Made by a program: the position numbers and the translations under genes
The notes under the pieces: model-generated
What the model was told of the DNA's origin: nothing
What the model saw: the letters and a program-made list of their open reading frames with translations, nothing else
Database searches by the model: none
Assembly: GCF_030053415.1 (NCBI RefSeq)
Contig: NZ_JASGBJ010000001.1
Location: 1,116,001 to 1,180,000, forward strand
Origin: Marinobacter sp. CHS3-4
GTDB taxonomy: Bacteria; Pseudomonadota; Gammaproteobacteria; Pseudomonadales; Oleiphilaceae
Direction of reading: 5' to 3'
DNA length: 64,000 nucleotides
Part shown: positions 43,972 to 53,532 of the stretch, piece by piece
Position numbering within the stretch: the first letter of the stretch is position 1
Layout: every line of letters begins with the position of its first letter

Positions 43972-45792
43972 TCAGCTCCTTTGTGGTGTGTTTTCGTCTG
44001 CCGGGCCCTCATTGCTCACCGATAGCGCCTGGGTGGTTCGCGCGGCCTCAACATCCATGGCGGTAAGCAGTTCTCGTATTGCGGTCAAAATAGCATCGAC
44101 CGTTTCGCTGGCATAGGCAGAATCATTGAGCAGAGAAGTGGCCATGGCAGAATCGATCCGCTTTGTACCCAGGAATTGCGTCACCCGCTCGACCATTGAC
44201 TCGCGGTCTACCCTTGCTCTTACGGAAATTTCGTCGAGTTCCAGGATGGCCGCGCTGATGTCGTCAAAATTACCCTCGAAAAACCGATGGGTTTCCCGAA
44301 GCACCACTGCCACTCGCAGTCGGAGCTCGTTGTACTCCTGCCGAATCGTTGCATTATTTGAAGCCAGATAGGTGGTGAGATTCTTTCGCAGATGTTTGAC
44401 GTGTTTGATCGCTTCCACCATCTCCCCGGCGGCATGTTGAAGGCGGTAAAGCGATTCTGTAGAACCGGGGATTGATTCGCGGGTAATACACCCGGAAATG
44501 AAATCCAGAATGGCATTGTAAAGACGCTTGACGCGCTGCTGGTAGACCAGGTCGATGTCGATGTCGACGCGCTCGCGGGAATGGTTGATGGTTGCTGCCA
44601 GGTCCTTGCTCTCGCGAATTTGCTCGCGGTGCAGATGAAGGCCATGGGCAAGTATCACGAAAGCCTGATCGAACAAATGCCAGACTTCCCTGCGAACCGC
44701 CACGTTCGCGCTGTCCGTGGAGTCCATTGCTGCGGCGTTCAGGTATCTGGGCTGTGCGGCGACTTCGTCTCCCCGGTCTGGTAGCCAGCGCTCGAGTGCT
44801 CTTGCCATCTTTGACATCAGCGGCAACATAGTGGCGACACCCAGGCAGTTGAACAGGGTATGGAACACGGCGAGCTTGACCGTATAGTCATCATCAGCAA
44901 CAGATATGAGCGCCGACAGGGCATCGACTGACCAGCGCAGGGGCTCGATAAGGACCAACGCGATCACCGCCGTTGCGGTATTGAACAGCAGATGTGCGCC
45001 GGCCAGGCGTTTGCCAGCTATATTCGCACCAAGGCCGCCAATCAGCGCTGTGACCGTTGTGCCGATATTGGCGCCGATGGCCAGGGCCAGCGCATTGTCG
45101 TAAGTAATCTGGCCGGTCGACAGTCCCGCCAGGGTGAGGGCGAGAGTCGCGTGGCTCGATTGCATAACAACCGTCGCCAGAATCCCTAGCACCGTGTAGA
45201 TCAGTAGCCCCGCGACCCCCGTCATTGCGTACTCGCGCAGATCAAACGCCGACTGGTAGCTTTCGAACCCCTCCTTCATGAAATCGATGCCGAGAAACAG
45301 AAACCCCAGGCCGGCCAGAATAGCGCCGAAGGCTTTCAATGCGCGCCCTTGCTGGAAATTCAGCACCACGCCAAAGACAAGCATTGGCAGCGCGAAGGCG
45401 GAGAGACTCATTTTCATGCCGATGGTGGCGAACAGCCAGGCACCGGTGGTGGTGCCAAGGTTAGCCCCAAAGATAATACCGATGCCGGTTATCAGCGGAA
45501 GCAGGCCGGCGCTCAAGAAGGATATGGTGATAACCGATACCAGGGAGCTGGATTGCATGATGGCGGTGCTAATGATGCCAAAGCCCAGGCTTTTCGGAAC
45601 CGTATCCGTTGAACGGTGCAGCACACGCTCGAGGAATCCCCCGGTGAATTGGCGAAACCCGCTCTCTAGCGACAGGATGCCAAACAGGAAGATCGCAACG
45701 CCGGAGGCAATCAGTTTGAATTCGGGGCTTGCCCAGATTGCGAAACCAAGGAGTCCGAGTATGGCCGCCAGGATGAGGTGGCGGACGTTCAT
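43972..45792 (-). CDS. Na+/phosphate cotransporter with PhoU-like domain
   Basis: The 606-residue protein of the NptA/YjbB type has two Na/Pi cotransporter repeats, with the QSS motifs TAIMQSSSLVSVITISFLSA near 79 and VVMQSSHATLALTLAGLS near 210. A cytoplasmic helical PhoU-like domain follows (about 355-590). It should move phosphate with sodium, and bacterial members are often thought to export it. It is followed by the coiled-coil gene and faces the Pit permease, so two phosphate transporters of opposite probable direction are side by side. Confidence 0.85.
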   Translation of the reverse strand: MNVRHLILAAILGLLGFAIWASPEFKLIASGVAIFLFGILSLESGFRQFTGGFLERVLHRSTDTVPKSLGFGIISTAIMQSSSLVSVITISFLSAGLLPLITGIGIIFGANLGTTTGAWLFATIGMKMSLSAFALPMLVFGVVLNFQQGRALKAFGAILAGLGFLFLGIDFMKEGFESYQSAFDLREYAMTGVAGLLIYTVLGILATVVMQSSHATLALTLAGLSTGQITYDNALALAIGANIGTTVTALIGGLGANIAGKRLAGAHLLFNTATAVIALVLIEPLRWSVDALSALISVADDDYTVKLAVFHTLFNCLGVATMLPLMSKMARALERWLPDRGDEVAAQPRYLNAAAMDSTDSANVAVRREVWHLFDQAFVILAHGLHLHREQIRESKDLAATINHSRERVDIDIDLVYQQRVKRLYNAILDFISGCITRESIPGSTESLYRLQHAAGEMVEAIKHVKHLRKNLTTYLASNNATIRQEYNELRLRVAVVLRETHRFFEGNFDDISAAILELDEISVRARVDRESMVERVTQFLGTKRIDSAMATSLLNDSAYASETVDAILTAIRELLTAMDVEAARTTQALSVSNEGPADENTPQRS

Positions 45793-45859
45793 TGGCTGTT
45801 ACCTCCGTCCCTAGAGCGAATGTAGTTGATAAGAATACTGTGCCGCATTGCTGTGGATG

Positions 45860-46915
45860 CTAGAAAATAGGTTCGCCCGTCGCCTTGACCGCATAAAACA
45901 GGCAATCACTCTTCGCAATTACCGGGTTGGTGGTAATCATAAAGGTTTTGATGGCCTGGGCGGGGTAGATCCGTCCGTCCCTGACTTTTAGAACCTGCTC
46001 AACGCCCTCGGCCCGGTTGTGGCTGATTGCGGTAAGTATGCCCAGGCCCTTTTCCCCAACCCATCCCAGAGGCTCATGGGGTGAAACGATGCCGAAATTG
46101 CGATGTTCGATGTCTGGCGGAAACGTCATGTCGGCGTGGCCGGAAGGTTCAAGTCGATATTCGATGGTGGCATCGGGCGACAGCTCCACTCGAATCGGGT
46201 TCCTTAATACTGCGACCTCCCAGTCGGCTTCTTCGAGTGAAAGCACGTCCGGCCGTGAGGTGTATCGAACCAGGCCGTCGTAAGCCAGTTGGTGCGCGTT
46301 ATCGTCCTGTCCGCCGCCACATTCGATGGTTACCGTGGGCACCTCCTGTTCGGAATACTCCATCAGTGCACCCAGGCGAAGATCGGTCATGATCAGGCGA
46401 TCGGTATACAGCGAGGTCAGCGCCTGATGGGCGGCGTCATTGGTGATGGTTACCGCAAAGGCCGGGCCGGTGCCTGAAGTGTTGTGCACGTCCAGCAGGC
46501 ATTCCGGGTTCGCCTTGTGAAGTTCGGCCAGCATGGCCTGTGCGATGGCACCTTCTTCGCCCTCGAAAGGTTCTTTGAAACAACGGTTCAGGTCACGTCC
46601 CTCGGGAAGTTGGCGAAGAGAGAAGGCGGGCGGAACCTTGGCAGGATAGACCCCGCCAATCAGAAACAGCATGTTCACCTCTGGCGTGTGCTGCTCCAGC
46701 AACCACCGGTGAATTGCGAACAGGCCTGAGGGCTCGTTGCCATGCAGAAGCGTTGCCATGGCGCGGGTGCGGGAGCGGTCGCGACCGGTTACATGCACAA
46801 CGGTGGGCTTGTTCAGCCGGTTCAGCCATTCCAGGGGCGATTGCCCCAGCGTTCTGGGCGACGGGTCGTTCAGGTAGTCAAGTAGGTTCGAGTGGGTCAC
46901 GGTGACAATGTCCAT
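45860..46915 (-). CDS. Succinylglutamate desuccinylase/aspartoacylase-family (M14) hydrolase
   Basis: This 351-residue zinc amidohydrolase of the AstE/AspA branch has zinc ligands His58 and Glu61 in LLHGNEPSG and His143 in LLDVHNTSGTGP. The catalytic Glu is in VTIECGG, about residue 197. Such enzymes remove an acyl group from N-acyl amino acids. The start overlaps the end of the GCS2 ligase gene by 19 bp, indicating coupled translation, so the hydrolase probably acts on the ligase product or a related gamma-glutamyl or N-acyl compound. This substrate link is inference. Confidence 0.8.
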   Translation of the reverse strand: MDIVTVTHSNLLDYLNDPSPRTLGQSPLEWLNRLNKPTVVHVTGRDRSRTRAMATLLHGNEPSGLFAIHRWLLEQHTPEVNMLFLIGGVYPAKVPPAFSLRQLPEGRDLNRCFKEPFEGEEGAIAQAMLAELHKANPECLLDVHNTSGTGPAFAVTITNDAAHQALTSLYTDRLIMTDLRLGALMEYSEQEVPTVTIECGGGQDDNAHQLAYDGLVRYTSRPDVLSLEEADWEVAVLRNPIRVELSPDATIEYRLEPSGHADMTFPPDIEHRNFGIVSPHEPLGWVGEKGLGILTAISHNRAEGVEQVLKVRDGRIYPAQAIKTFMITTNPVIAKSDCLFYAVKATGEPIF

Positions 46916-48381
46916 TCGTGGAGAGGGATATTTCTCTTCTGGTTGGCCATATAAAGTGCCAGCATGCTCCGGAAGGCGTCATCGGGCTCCATGGTTTTTA
47001 AAAAAGACTCGGTGATGTGGCGCTGCCATCGGGCGCCGGTCATGCCGGTTTCAATTCGGCCTTCGATGATACTCAGAAGGCGGTGAATTTCACTGTCGTC
47101 CACTGCGGTTCTTTCCAGTGCTTCACGGGCACGCGGAAGCAGTTCCCGGGCCACCGTTAGCAGTGGCCTGTCCTGCAACTGAACCTGATCCCGGTGGGGC
47201 CAGACGATGTCTGCGTTGATGCCGTATTTGGCGGCGCGGTAGAAATTGTGTTCGGTGTAGTGAAAAGGAAGTATCGACGTCAGATGGTGGACGTCGTCGA
47301 GCACCGCCAGCGCAGCGCCGATTACGAACAGCCCGTTCGCACACATATCAACGGGCGTCGGGCCCGCTGGCATGGAACGAATCTCGATGCGCAGATGGCC
47401 GCCGTCTGCGTGATCGAAAATCGCTCGATTCCAGGGCCATGTGGTGCCTTGATGCAGGCGTAGCTCAGTCAGTTCCGGCACCTCTCCGCGATCAATCACG
47501 GCCATCGGGTCTTCATCGGACATCAGCGGTATGATGGGCGGGTAAAGCGAAGCGGACGCCGCGAAGAGCTCCCAGGCATTGCGCGCCCAGCCGTTGCCGT
47601 AATAAACCCGGGGCGGGTGGCGCCAGCTTTTGCGGGTATTGGGTCGGCTGTCGATGGATTGCTTGAACAGGGCTACGCGGGTTTCGTCCCAAAGGTGGTG
47701 GCCAAACAGGCTGGGCGAGTTGCTAGCCAGGGCCAGGGCAATGGGTGTCACCAGCTGGACGGCATTGAAATAATCGGCGAACCGGCGGGCAGGTACACGC
47801 CAGTGCAGCTGAAACGAGGTATTGGCTCCCTCCATGGTGACATCGTCGGCTTCCAGATCGATGACATCGTTACCACCGATGTGAATGCTGAAAGGCTCAC
47901 CGCGCTGCTTCAGTAGCGCTTTGGAGAGGGCATGATAGCGGGGTTCATCGGTCATGACTTTCGCGTCTATATCGGACTGGCGCAGGGTGGGCAAAATGCC
48001 GATAGGAACCAGCTCTCCGCCCAGCGGTGCCGCGTGCTGATTGATCCTCCGGATAGCCGCAAGCAGCTCCTGCTCGGTTCTGGCAAACGGGTCGCCCTTG
48101 AAGGCCTGAGGGCTTAGGTTGTATTCGAGATTGAAGCGGTTGAGCTCAACCGTCAGTTGCGGGTCCTTCACGCTTGCGGCGATTTCGGTGTTGATAGGCT
48201 GAACGCGCAGTTCCGGGTTGACGATGTAAAATTCCACTTCGGCGCCAATGGAGGTCTCGCCCTCGCCAAAGCCGGGTCGGTCGAGCAGACGAGTTAGTGC
48301 GGTAAGGTCCGTTCGGACCTTTGCGGCAAACGTTTCAAACTCATCTGCCGTAAACTCAGTTTGTTTGATCGAAGTTCCCAA
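46897..48381 (-). CDS. Glutamate-cysteine ligase-like protein, GCS2/YbdK family
   Basis: The 494-residue ATP-dependent carboxylate-amine ligase of the GCS2 family has IGAEVEFYIV near 46, EYNLSPQAF near 86, a SFQLHWRVP block near 185 and LRIEIRSMPAGPTPVDM near 335. YbdK-type proteins have weak gamma-glutamylcysteine ligase activity and unknown native substrates. The overlap with the M14 hydrolase gene suggests a joint pathway. Its length exceeds YbdK (372 residues). The true GshA function of this organism is not shown by this gene alone. Confidence 0.8.
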   Translation of the reverse strand: MGTSIKQTEFTADEFETFAAKVRTDLTALTRLLDRPGFGEGETSIGAEVEFYIVNPELRVQPINTEIAASVKDPQLTVELNRFNLEYNLSPQAFKGDPFARTEQELLAAIRRINQHAAPLGGELVPIGILPTLRQSDIDAKVMTDEPRYHALSKALLKQRGEPFSIHIGGNDVIDLEADDVTMEGANTSFQLHWRVPARRFADYFNAVQLVTPIALALASNSPSLFGHHLWDETRVALFKQSIDSRPNTRKSWRHPPRVYYGNGWARNAWELFAASASLYPPIIPLMSDEDPMAVIDRGEVPELTELRLHQGTTWPWNRAIFDHADGGHLRIEIRSMPAGPTPVDMCANGLFVIGAALAVLDDVHHLTSILPFHYTEHNFYRAAKYGINADIVWPHRDQVQLQDRPLLTVARELLPRAREALERTAVDDSEIHRLLSIIEGRIETGMTGARWQRHITESFLKTMEPDDAFRSMLALYMANQKRNIPLHEWTLSP

Positions 48382-48494
48382 GGTGATGCCATCTCCGGTG
48401 TTGGCTTACCTTGATAGTAGTCATTTTTGGGATTCTTTCATTCGCAAGTGGTTTCGAAACACTGGCGGCCGCCAATGCTGCTTTCAGTTCTTTT

Positions 48495-51155
48495 TCACGT
48501 CCGCCGCTTTCTGATCAGGACCTTGTGTAGTTCCTCCACCACGAGAAGGCTCATCGCGAAGGCCAGCAACTGTAACCATTCCTGCACTGAAATCGGCTGA
48601 ATCTGCAGCACATCGGACAGCCCCGGGGTATACATGGCGCCAATGTGGGCCAGTTGCGCCAGGGGAACCGCTAGGATCAGGAACGGGTTGCGAAGCAGAG
48701 GGATACGGAAAAGCGAGCGGAATTCCGATCGACTTTGCATCGCGTGAATGTTGCCGAACAGCACCATCAGCATCAGCGTCAGGTTTCGGGCTGCCTCGAT
48801 GCTTTGGCCCTGATCGAGCGTCCACTGAAAATAGAGGAATGCCACCAGGCCCATCCAGGAGCCCACCACAAGCACATGCTCAATGATGTGTTTGTCGAAC
48901 ACCGGCTCGTGAGGCGAGCGCGGCTTGACGGACAGTTCGCCGCCTTCTTTCGGTTCAAAGGCCAGGGCCACGTCCTGGAAGCCGTTGGCTACCAGGTTAA
49001 GCCAGAGCAACTGTACCGCGATCATGGGCATTGGCAGGCCACCCAGGACACACAGGAAAAAGAGCAGGATAGCCGAGAAACCGGTAGCCACGAGCAGCCC
49101 GATCACCTTACGGATGTTGTTGTAGACGACCCGACCCTGCTCGATGCCGGCGACGATGGACGAAAAGTTGTCATCGGTCACTATCAGGTCTGCGGTCTCC
49201 TTGGCCACGTCCGTACCGCGTTTACCCATGGCGATTCCCGCATGGGCCTGCCGCATCGCGGGTGCATCATTGACGCCGTCCCCGGTTACGGCAACAAAAT
49301 GACCGTCCCGCATGAAGCTGTCTACAATCTGCGCTTTCCTGGCGGGTTCTATGCGGGCGAATACCCGTGCCTGACGGGTGAGCTCGTCGACGGCCACCTG
49401 GCCCCTTGCGCTGGCTTCCTCCAGCATGGGGCCCGTAACGACCGTTGCGTTGGCATCACACAGACCCAGTTCCAGCGCGATCGATTTTGCGGTGGCAGGG
49501 TGGTCGCCCGTGACCATGGCCACCTCAATCCCGCCGGAGCGGCATTTCTCGATGGCATCAAAGGCCTCTTGGCGGAGTGGGTCGATCATGGCGACCATAC
49601 CGAGGAAGTCCATATCCGCCATCTCATGGTCACCGATGGAAGAGGTTCTCTTTGCCAACGCGATAATTCGATAGCCCCGGGACGCGAGTTCGGTGAACTG
49701 ACGTTCGAGGGTGGGTTTGTCGATGGCGACTGAGCCGTAAGAGGTTGCCATCTGGTGGCACATGGCCAGCATCTTTTCAGGGCTACCTTTGGCATAGATG
49801 ATGGTTTGATCGCCAATCCGGTTGACCACGCCGCTGTAGGCCTTTTCTGATTCATAAGGGATCAGTGCCACCTGTTCCTGGCGGGTTCGCAGGTCACTGA
49901 TGGACATGCCCAGCTTCTTGGCCATGACCAGGAAGGCGATGTCCACGATATCCCCCTGGGAAACCCATTCGCCGCCGCTGTAGTCGAGATAGCTTTCATT
50001 GGCTAGGACGCCCGCGATACAGAGCTCTCTGAGTGTCTCCTGGCCGGTTGTATCCACCCCTGTTCCGGTATCGTTCAAGACCTTTCCGCCCGGGGTGACT
50101 CCCTCACCTGTAACGTCGAACTGCCGTCCATCCGGCAACATCACCTTGCGAATGGTGAGCTCGTTGACGGTCAGGGTGCCGGTCTTGTCGGAACAGATGA
50201 GGGTGCAGGACCCCAGGGCTTCTACCGCTACAAGCTTGCGAATGATGACATTGAGTTTGGCCATCCGGCTCATGCCGATGGCCAGGGCAACGGTGAGCGC
50301 GGCCGGCAGACCTTCGGGAATCACCGAGACCGCCAGGCCAATGGTCATCAGTATCATGTCTTCGGTGGAATAACCGCCATCCAGGATCATCAGGCCCGCC
50401 AGGGCGGCAATGGCAGCCAGAATGCCGAAGGCAAGCTGGTAAGTGAACTTGCGGATCCGGATCATCAGAGGCGGTTCGGCAGACGCTTTGCCGGTGACGC
50501 CCTGGGCAATCTTGCCAAGCTGGGTATCAGAGGCGGTGGCGATCACTCGGCCGCGTCCGCGCCCATGGGTGATGATGCTGCCCGCAAAGCACTGGCTAAC
50601 GCGTTCAGTAAGCGGTGTGCTGTCGTCGCTGACCGTACCGGCATTCTTGGCAACTGCCAGAGACTCCCCCGTGAGCATGGACTCATCCACCGCCAGGCTG
50701 CTGGCGCTGAGCAACTGAATATCAGCCGGCACCTTGTCGCCTGAGGACAGTAAAACACTATCGCCCGGAACGATCTCCTCGACTTCAACGGTCAGAATCT
50801 GGCCATCCCGAAGTACATGGGCTGTCCCTTTCATCATTTGCTTCAGCGCGGCGGCCGCCTTCTGGGCCGAGAACTCCTGGACCGTGCCGATAATGGCATT
50901 GATCAGCAGGACGATCAGGATAAAAACCCCGCTGGGGGTCTGGCCGAGTGCAAATGACACCCCGGAGGCGACGAGCAGGATGTAAATGAAAGGGCTGAGA
51001 AATTGCCGGGCGAAAAGTCGGAGCACACCTGGCATTGGCGGCGCGGGAAGCCGGTTATAGCCAAATTTCTCCAGCCGGGCACTGGCTTCCTGTTGGGATA
51101 GCCCGTTGTCAGAGTTATCTGGGGCGGTCGTTGCTTCCGCGAGGGCGTCTTTCAT
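48495..51155 (-). CDS. P2-type cation-transporting ATPase (HAD-IC)
   Basis: The 886-residue ten-helix pump has actuator motif LTGES (161-165), intramembrane PEGLP (280-284) and phosphorylated Asp323 in SDKTGTLT. The hinge TGDGVNDAPAMRQAHAGIAM follows near 625. The layout is that of Ca2+ pumps. However, M5 and M6 read LLVATGFSAIL and LNLVANGFQD, which replace the Asn, Glu and Asp that coordinate Ca2+ in SERCA with Gly, Ala and Asn. The ion carried is therefore uncertain. The gene stands alone, divergent from the esterase gene. Confidence 0.85.
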   Translation of the reverse strand: MKDALAEATTAPDNSDNGLSQQEASARLEKFGYNRLPAPPMPGVLRLFARQFLSPFIYILLVASGVSFALGQTPSGVFILIVLLINAIIGTVQEFSAQKAAAALKQMMKGTAHVLRDGQILTVEVEEIVPGDSVLLSSGDKVPADIQLLSASSLAVDESMLTGESLAVAKNAGTVSDDSTPLTERVSQCFAGSIITHGRGRGRVIATASDTQLGKIAQGVTGKASAEPPLMIRIRKFTYQLAFGILAAIAALAGLMILDGGYSTEDMILMTIGLAVSVIPEGLPAALTVALAIGMSRMAKLNVIIRKLVAVEALGSCTLICSDKTGTLTVNELTIRKVMLPDGRQFDVTGEGVTPGGKVLNDTGTGVDTTGQETLRELCIAGVLANESYLDYSGGEWVSQGDIVDIAFLVMAKKLGMSISDLRTRQEQVALIPYESEKAYSGVVNRIGDQTIIYAKGSPEKMLAMCHQMATSYGSVAIDKPTLERQFTELASRGYRIIALAKRTSSIGDHEMADMDFLGMVAMIDPLRQEAFDAIEKCRSGGIEVAMVTGDHPATAKSIALELGLCDANATVVTGPMLEEASARGQVAVDELTRQARVFARIEPARKAQIVDSFMRDGHFVAVTGDGVNDAPAMRQAHAGIAMGKRGTDVAKETADLIVTDDNFSSIVAGIEQGRVVYNNIRKVIGLLVATGFSAILLFFLCVLGGLPMPMIAVQLLWLNLVANGFQDVALAFEPKEGGELSVKPRSPHEPVFDKHIIEHVLVVGSWMGLVAFLYFQWTLDQGQSIEAARNLTLMLMVLFGNIHAMQSRSEFRSLFRIPLLRNPFLILAVPLAQLAHIGAMYTPGLSDVLQIQPISVQEWLQLLAFAMSLLVVEELHKVLIRKRRT

Positions 51156-51276
51156 AGTTGAGGGTTCGGGCCAGGCAGTTTCGTGCCCGTCGCGGGCAGA
51201 ATCGGCATAAATCTGCGATTATTGCCTGAAGCTTAGTTTGCCCCTGCCAACGGGGCCACCGAAAAATGGACGACCC

Positions 51277-52329
51277 ATGCTCTGGATTATCGTTGTCATA
51301 ATAGGGTTGCTGGTTGCTGCAACCATGTTGTTGTTCCGGTTTGAAGACCTGTCTCACCTGGACCGGGAGGATTACCCAGTTAAGGATGCAACGCCCAGCG
51401 AAGCGAACCGGGAAGTGCTGGGGCGCATCCGCGAGCTGGGACAAGCGTCCCGCGGGCTGCGCGGCAAAGCCCGGCTGAGGGCCCTGCGGGAGCATATGGA
51501 TGGGCTCAGTGATGGAGTGGATCTGGCCAGTACCATCCGTCCGTGCGACTCGCCCCGGGGCGAGTGGGTGATTGCTCCGGGCTGCGATAGCCGCCGCAGG
51601 ATACTTTATATTCATGGCGGCGCCTGGGCGGCTGGAAGCCCCCGAAGCCATCGAACGATTACTGATCGCCTCGCACAAATAGCTGGTGCGGCTGTGTTCG
51701 CCGTCGACTACCGGCTGATGCCCGAGAACCGCTTTATGGACGGCGTGCGGGACTGCAGGCAAGCCTATCGTTGGATTCTGGATCACGGACCGGACGGTGC
51801 GGAACCCGCCGATTTCCTGGTGGTCGCCGGGGATTCTGCCGGCGGCAGCCACACGTTAAGCCTGATCGCCTGGGTTCGGGATAAGGGATTGCGCCAGGCA
51901 GACGCCGCCATTGCGTTCTCACCCTCGACTGATCTGTCTCTGACAGCACCCAGTAATCGAAACAACATCAGTACCGACCCTCTGCTGGGGCCAGCTTTCG
52001 GTGGTCTTTCAAAAATCCCGCTGCCGGTCATCTGGTGGGCCACCACGGCCGCTTTCCGGGTGTCCCCAACCAATCCGGTTGCATCACCGCTCAGGGGCAT
52101 TTTGCAGGATCTGCCGCCCACTCTGATCCAGGTCAGTGATAGCGAGATGCTGCTGGACAACGCCCGGCGCTATGCGGCAAAAGCCGAAGCTGCGGGATCC
52201 TCGGTGACCTTGCATACCTGGTCGGGCATGGTGCACGTGTGGCAGATATTCGTGCCGCTGCTGCCGGAAGCGGAAGAGGCCTTCGACGAGGTCCAGACCT
52301 TTTTGAATCAATATTCGGCTGGCGTTTAG
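51277..52329 (+). CDS. Membrane-anchored HSL-family esterase
   Basis: This alpha/beta hydrolase, about 350 residues long, has an N-terminal membrane anchor (MLWIIVVIIGLLVAATMLL). The hormone-sensitive lipase motifs are HGGAWAAGSP near 111 and the nucleophile elbow GDSAGG near 188. A catalytic Asp in QVSDSEMLLD near 289 and His in GMVHVWQIF near 318 complete the triad. It should hydrolyse acyl esters of short to medium chains. The ATG at 51277 places the hydrophobic anchor at the N-terminus, while the TTG at 51238 adds an unlikely polar extension. Confidence 0.8.
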   Translation: MLWIIVVIIGLLVAATMLLFRFEDLSHLDREDYPVKDATPSEANREVLGRIRELGQASRGLRGKARLRALREHMDGLSDGVDLASTIRPCDSPRGEWVIAPGCDSRRRILYIHGGAWAAGSPRSHRTITDRLAQIAGAAVFAVDYRLMPENRFMDGVRDCRQAYRWILDHGPDGAEPADFLVVAGDSAGGSHTLSLIAWVRDKGLRQADAAIAFSPSTDLSLTAPSNRNNISTDPLLGPAFGGLSKIPLPVIWWATTAAFRVSPTNPVASPLRGILQDLPPTLIQVSDSEMLLDNARRYAAKAEAAGSSVTLHTWSGMVHVWQIFVPLLPEAEEAFDEVQTFLNQYSAGV

Positions 52330-52400
52330 TCTATCTCGGAGGGCTGTGGCAGAGAATCCTGAACAATACACGGTTGCCTGGCTCGGGGTGTTTGGCAAAC

Positions 52401-53402
52401 TCAGTCTGGCGGGTTCACGACCCAGACCTCCCCGTGTTGCATGACGCGAAATTCCGATTCGCGAATGCCGTGCGTTTCGAGTGCCATCCGCAGTCGCCGC
52501 GGTGGCTCGTCCATGGGTTCATCCGTTAGCACGAATGTGCCCCAGTGCATTGCGACGGACTGCCGGGCGCCGATATCCTGGTGAATTTTTACTGCCTCTT
52601 CTGGAGCCACGTGCACCGGAGCCATGAACCATCGTGGGTCGTAGGCGCCGATGGGTAGCAGTGCCAGATCGATCGGGGCAAACAGTTCACCAATGTCCCG
52701 AAACACTTTTCCATAGCCGGTATCACCGCCGAAATAGAGCCGGAAGCCGTCCATGTCGACGAGCCAGCTGCACCAGAGTGAGGTGTTGGTGTCGGTGGCG
52801 GTTCGCCCGCTGAAGTGCTGGGTTGGCAGGCAGAATACTTCGTTGTTTTCGGTCAGCTCAGCCGATTGCCACCAACCCAGTTCCACCAGATTATGTATGC
52901 CGCGCTTTTCGAACCATCGCCTCAGCCCCATGGGAACGCAGAAGCAAAGCTTTTCCCCAAAACGTCGATGCAACTGGCGCACGGTTGCGTCGTCTAGATG
53001 GTCGTAGTGATTGTGGGAGATCAATACCAGATGGATCGGCGGCATGTCTGCCACCGTCAATGCAGGGGGCGTGCATCGTTTTGGCCCGACCAATTTAAAG
53101 GGGCTGGCACGGTCTGATAACACCGGGTCGGTCAGAATGTTCAGGCCCTGATACTGAATCAGGAACGAGGCATGCCCCAGCCAGGTGAGTTGAGGTTGCG
53201 TCGGCGGGTTCCAAAGCTGATGAGCGTCGGGACGCAACAGCGTATAGCGTTTACCTTTCGGAAACCGGCGGCCCGGCGCCAGCTGCCAGCGCAGGAAATC
53301 CCCGAGGCCATGGCGGTCCACGGGCTCCAGATTTCGATACTTGCCGCCGCGAAAATGAGGTTCAGCGGCAAGGATTGTAAGGCGTTCACGGTCGATGGTC
53401 AT
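52401..53402 (-). CDS. MBL-fold metallohydrolase (NAPE-PLD-like)
   Basis: The 333-residue metallo-beta-lactamase-fold protein has the metal motif SHNHYDHLDD near residue 133, LTWLGHASFLIQYQGLNILT near 74 and later histidines in FGGDTGYG and SVAMHWGTF. Sequence layout is closest to N-acyl-phosphatidylethanolamine phospholipase D-like and UlaG-like proteins (COG2220). A role in phospholipid or lactone hydrolysis is possible. No signal peptide is seen. The gene converges on the esterase gene. Confidence 0.85.
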   Translation of the reverse strand: MTIDRERLTILAAEPHFRGGKYRNLEPVDRHGLGDFLRWQLAPGRRFPKGKRYTLLRPDAHQLWNPPTQPQLTWLGHASFLIQYQGLNILTDPVLSDRASPFKLVGPKRCTPPALTVADMPPIHLVLISHNHYDHLDDATVRQLHRRFGEKLCFCVPMGLRRWFEKRGIHNLVELGWWQSAELTENNEVFCLPTQHFSGRTATDTNTSLWCSWLVDMDGFRLYFGGDTGYGKVFRDIGELFAPIDLALLPIGAYDPRWFMAPVHVAPEEAVKIHQDIGARQSVAMHWGTFVLTDEPMDEPPRRLRMALETHGIRESEFRVMQHGEVWVVNPPD

Positions 53403-53532
53403 GAATCGCGCTCAGCTCTGGCTAATAGGTCATTGTCCACGAAATGCCCCTGGGTGTGTTTGTAATGCTAAACAGATTAAGCTTTATCTTATAAGCTCAT
53501 CGCTGAGTTACGAATGCAAGGAGTTAACTCTT

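Noticed and set aside
48735..49733. 332-codon plus-strand ORF opposite the P-type ATPase
   Set aside because: His-rich antisense shadow. The ATPase frame has all catalytic motifs.
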